DNA of 64,000 nucleotides, from the NCBI RefSeq assembly GCF_000019965.1, contig NC_010571.1, forward strand, positions 4,721,001-4,785,000, in the 5' to 3' direction. The notes below the pieces were generated by a model that made no database searches, was not told the DNA's origin, and saw only the letters and a program-made list of their open reading frames with translations. Positions 62,033-64,000 of this stretch are shown piece by piece (position 1 is the first letter of the stretch; every line of letters begins with the position of its first letter). Source of the DNA: Opitutus terrae PB90-1 (GTDB taxonomy: Bacteria; Verrucomicrobiota; Verrucomicrobiia; Opitutales; Opitutaceae). The position numbers and the translations under genes were made by a program.

Positions 62033-63029
62033 ACCGAAAGTCGCGTTCTACTGGTGTGCCGCCTGCGGCGGTTGCGAGGAAGCCATCGTCGATTTCGCCG
62101 AGGACATTCTCGGCGTGATCGAAGCGGTCGACATTGTGTTCTGGCCGGTCGCGATGGATTTCAAGAAGAAGGACGTCGACGCGCTCCCGGACCAAGGTAT
62201 CACCGCCACCTTTCTCAACGGCGCGATTCGCACCAGCGAGCAGGAGGAGATGGCGCAGCTGCTCCGCCGCAAGAGCCAGTTCCTGATCGCGTATGGCGCC
62301 TGTGCGCACCTCGGCGGGATTCCGGGGCTGGCGAACCAGTTCGATCGCGAACAGCTGCTCAGCTACGTTTACGAACAGACGCCGACAATCGACAACCCCA
62401 CCCACGTTCGGCCGCAACCGGCTCACCAAAACAACGGACATTCGCTCACGCTCCCCGAGTTTCGCCACACCGTCCGCTCGCTCGATCAGGTCGTCGCCGT
62501 CGACTACTACATCCCCGGGTGTCCGCCGACGCCGAAGATCACCAAGGCCGCCATCACCGCCCTGCTCGAAGGCAAGCTCCCGCCGCGCGGCAGCGTGCTC
62601 GCCCCCGATGTCGCGCTCTGCAACGAGTGCGCGCGCAAGCCGAGCAAGCCGGCCACGCTGAGCTTCACCGAGTTCAAGCGCCCACACCTCGCCAAAATCG
62701 ATCCCGACCTCTGCCTGCTCGCCCAAGGCTTCGTCTGCATGGGCCCGGCCACGCGCGCCGGCTGCGAGGCGCTCTGCCCCGCTGGCAACATGCCGTGCAC
62801 CGGCTGCTTCGGGCCGACCTCTCGCATCCGGGATCAGGGCGCAAAGATCCTCTCGTCCCTCGCCGCCAACGCCGTCGCCAAAACCGAAGCCGAAGCCGCC
62901 GCCGTGCTCGCCGGCATTCCCGATCCCGTCGGCACATTCTACCGCTACGGTCTCGCGACCTCGATCCTCCGCGGTCGGATCGATCGCCCCGCCCCGTCTC
63001 CGCAGTCCGTCAGCCCGTCCGCCTCATGA
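62025..63029 (+). CDS. mvhG: [NiFe] hydrogenase small subunit, group 3c type
   Basis: A 334-residue protein with proximal-cluster ligands in WCAACGGCEEA, AYGACAHLGGIPGLAN and YYIPGCPPTPKI, and C-terminal ferredoxin-like cysteines (CNECARKPSK, GPATRAGCEALCPAG, MPCTGCFGPTSR). There is no Tat signal, so the enzyme is cytoplasmic. Sequence wording matches MvhG/F420-non-reducing hydrogenase rather than membrane uptake enzymes. It relays electrons from the [NiFe] site to MvhD. Confidence 0.94.
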   Translation: MPKPKVAFYWCAACGGCEEAIVDFAEDILGVIEAVDIVFWPVAMDFKKKDVDALPDQGITATFLNGAIRTSEQEEMAQLLRRKSQFLIAYGACAHLGGIPGLANQFDREQLLSYVYEQTPTIDNPTHVRPQPAHQNNGHSLTLPEFRHTVRSLDQVVAVDYYIPGCPPTPKITKAAITALLEGKLPPRGSVLAPDVALCNECARKPSKPATLSFTEFKRPHLAKIDPDLCLLAQGFVCMGPATRAGCEALCPAGNMPCTGCFGPTSRIRDQGAKILSSLAANAVAKTEAEAAAVLAGIPDPVGTFYRYGLATSILRGRIDRPAPSPQSVSPSAS

Positions 63030-64000
63030 ATCCCGCCGTCGAAGCCTCCTGGAACGAAGCCCATCACCGTGCGGGCGCCGCCTACGCCGCCGCGCGCCGC
63101 CGCGTCACGATTGACCCGATCACGCGGCTCGAGGGTCACGGCAAGATCGATGTGTTCCTCGACGAGGCGGGCGACGTCGAGCGCGCGTATCTCCAGATAC
63201 CGGAGCTGCGCGGTTTTGAGGTTTTCAGTCTCGGCCGTCCCGCCGAGGACATGCCCCAGATCACGAGCCGGATTTGCGGCGTCTGTCCGACCGCGCACCA
63301 TATGGCGGCCACGAAGGCGCTCGACGATCTTTACCATGTCGAGCCGACGCCCGCGGCGCGGAAGATCCGCGAACTGGTCTACAACGCGTTCATGATCGAG
63401 GACCACTCGCTGCACGTTTACCTGCTGGGCGGTCCGGACTTCATCGTCGGCCCCCAGGCGCCCGCGGCCGAGCGCAACGTCATCGGCGTCATCAACAAAG
63501 TCGGACTCGAGGTCGGCAAGCGCGTGATCGCCACCCGCCGCCGGCTCCGCGAGCTGATCGCTTACTTCGGCGGCAAGGTCATCCATCCCGTGCTCGGACT
63601 GCCCGGCGGCGTCGCGAAGGGCCTCAAACCGGAGGATCTCGCCACGTTCCAGGCGCTGGCCGCCGACACACTGGATTTCGCCCAGTTCACCTTGCAGGTG
63701 TTCCGCGACCTCGTGATCGCCAACCAGGACTACGTGAAGCTGATCACATCCGATCCATACACCCACCGCACCTACTACATGGGACTCGTCGATGCGGCCA
63801 ACAAGGTGGCTTTCTACGACGGGCAGATCCGCGTCGTCGACGCCGACGGCCGGGAATACGCAAAGTTTCCGGTGCAACGCTACCGCGAGTTCATCGCCGA
63901 GCACGTCGAGCCGTGGAGCTACGTGAAATTCTGTTATCTGAAGCCGCTCGGCTGGCATGGCTTCGAGGAAGGCCCGGCCAGCAGCATCTACGCGGTCGCG
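63026..64000 (+). CDS. mvhA: [NiFe] hydrogenase large subunit, group 3c type (3' end outside window)
   Basis: The first 325 residues of the catalytic subunit. The N-terminal nickel motif is RICGVCPTAHH with Cys84 and Cys87; TIDPITRLEGHGKIDV precedes it. The second CxxC near the C-terminus and the protease-cleaved tail lie beyond the edge, so completeness cannot be checked. Start ATGA overlaps the mvhG stop. It oxidises or evolves H2 and passes electrons via MvhG and MvhD to HdrA. About 25 N-terminal residues precede the family start. Confidence 0.95.
   Translation, partial: MNPAVEASWNEAHHRAGAAYAAARRRVTIDPITRLEGHGKIDVFLDEAGDVERAYLQIPELRGFEVFSLGRPAEDMPQITSRICGVCPTAHHMAATKALDDLYHVEPTPAARKIRELVYNAFMIEDHSLHVYLLGGPDFIVGPQAPAAERNVIGVINKVGLEVGKRVIATRRRLRELIAYFGGKVIHPVLGLPGGVAKGLKPEDLATFQALAADTLDFAQFTLQVFRDLVIANQDYVKLITSDPYTHRTYYMGLVDAANKVAFYDGQIRVVDADGREYAKFPVQRYREFIAEHVEPWSYVKFCYLKPLGWHGFEEGPASSIYAVA

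Overview
The window looks like chromosome of a high-GC, anaerobic, polysaccharide-degrading member of the Verrucomicrobiota, most plausibly an Opitutaceae (Opitutus-like) bacterium. This is inferred from gene content: a GH10 xylanase, a giant fibronectin/malectin secreted protein, a classical menaquinone pathway, many palindromic intergenic repeats, a type III polyketide synthase cassette and an Hdr/[NiFe]-hydrogenase operon. No 16S or other marker is present, so the assignment is soft. No tRNA, rRNA, CRISPR array, transposase or phage gene was seen.

Layout. 1-3.1 kb: the start of a dCMP deaminase (minus strand), then a tight cassette of methyltransferase, FAD oxidoreductase and type III PKS. 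3.2-6.0 kb: NIF3-like protein, aroQ, a NusG paralogue and an outer-membrane-type protein. 6.2-8.2 kb: pgpA and pgsA (minus) and coaD. 8.3-11.8 kb: a MacA/MacB-type efflux operon. 12-21.5 kb: a TPR/propeller protein, menD, a DUF1573-cytochrome c protein, menF and metG on the minus strand, then an orphan histidine kinase and ispH. 21.7-24.5 kb: rdgB, ribD and an MBL-fold hydrolase (minus). 24.7-29.1 kb: a corrinoid C1 cluster (DUF1638, PocR/AraC-type regulator, corrinoid protein, MtaA/UROD-type methyltransferase). 29.4-33.6 kb: an S41-type protease and a GH10 xylanase. 34.3-41.5 kb: leuB with a single-base frameshift, treZ overlapping a glycogen-debranching enzyme, and a nicotinate phosphoribosyltransferase. 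41.8-47.1 kb: a decayed lon fragment, then a copper/arsenic block (small membrane protein, OprC-like Cu receptor, ArsR, ACR3, ArsC). 47.2-57.5 kb: a GT61 glycosyltransferase, a 2170-residue secreted protein and glnS. 58-64 kb: hdrC-hdrB-hdrA-mvhD-mvhG-mvhA, with mvhA cut by the window edge.

Functionally, the last operon should encode a soluble HdrABC-MvhADG complex, the electron-bifurcating module of hydrogenotrophic methanogens, here in a bacterium. The corrinoid cluster handles methyl groups, but its substrate-specific methyltransferase is not in the window.

The most unusual non-coding feature is the density of intergenic palindromes. At least ten families are present, and several form composite elements: two hairpins bounded by mutually complementary ends (REPIN-like). 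Within families the stems vary in a base-pair-preserving way. No REP-associated transposase lies in the window.
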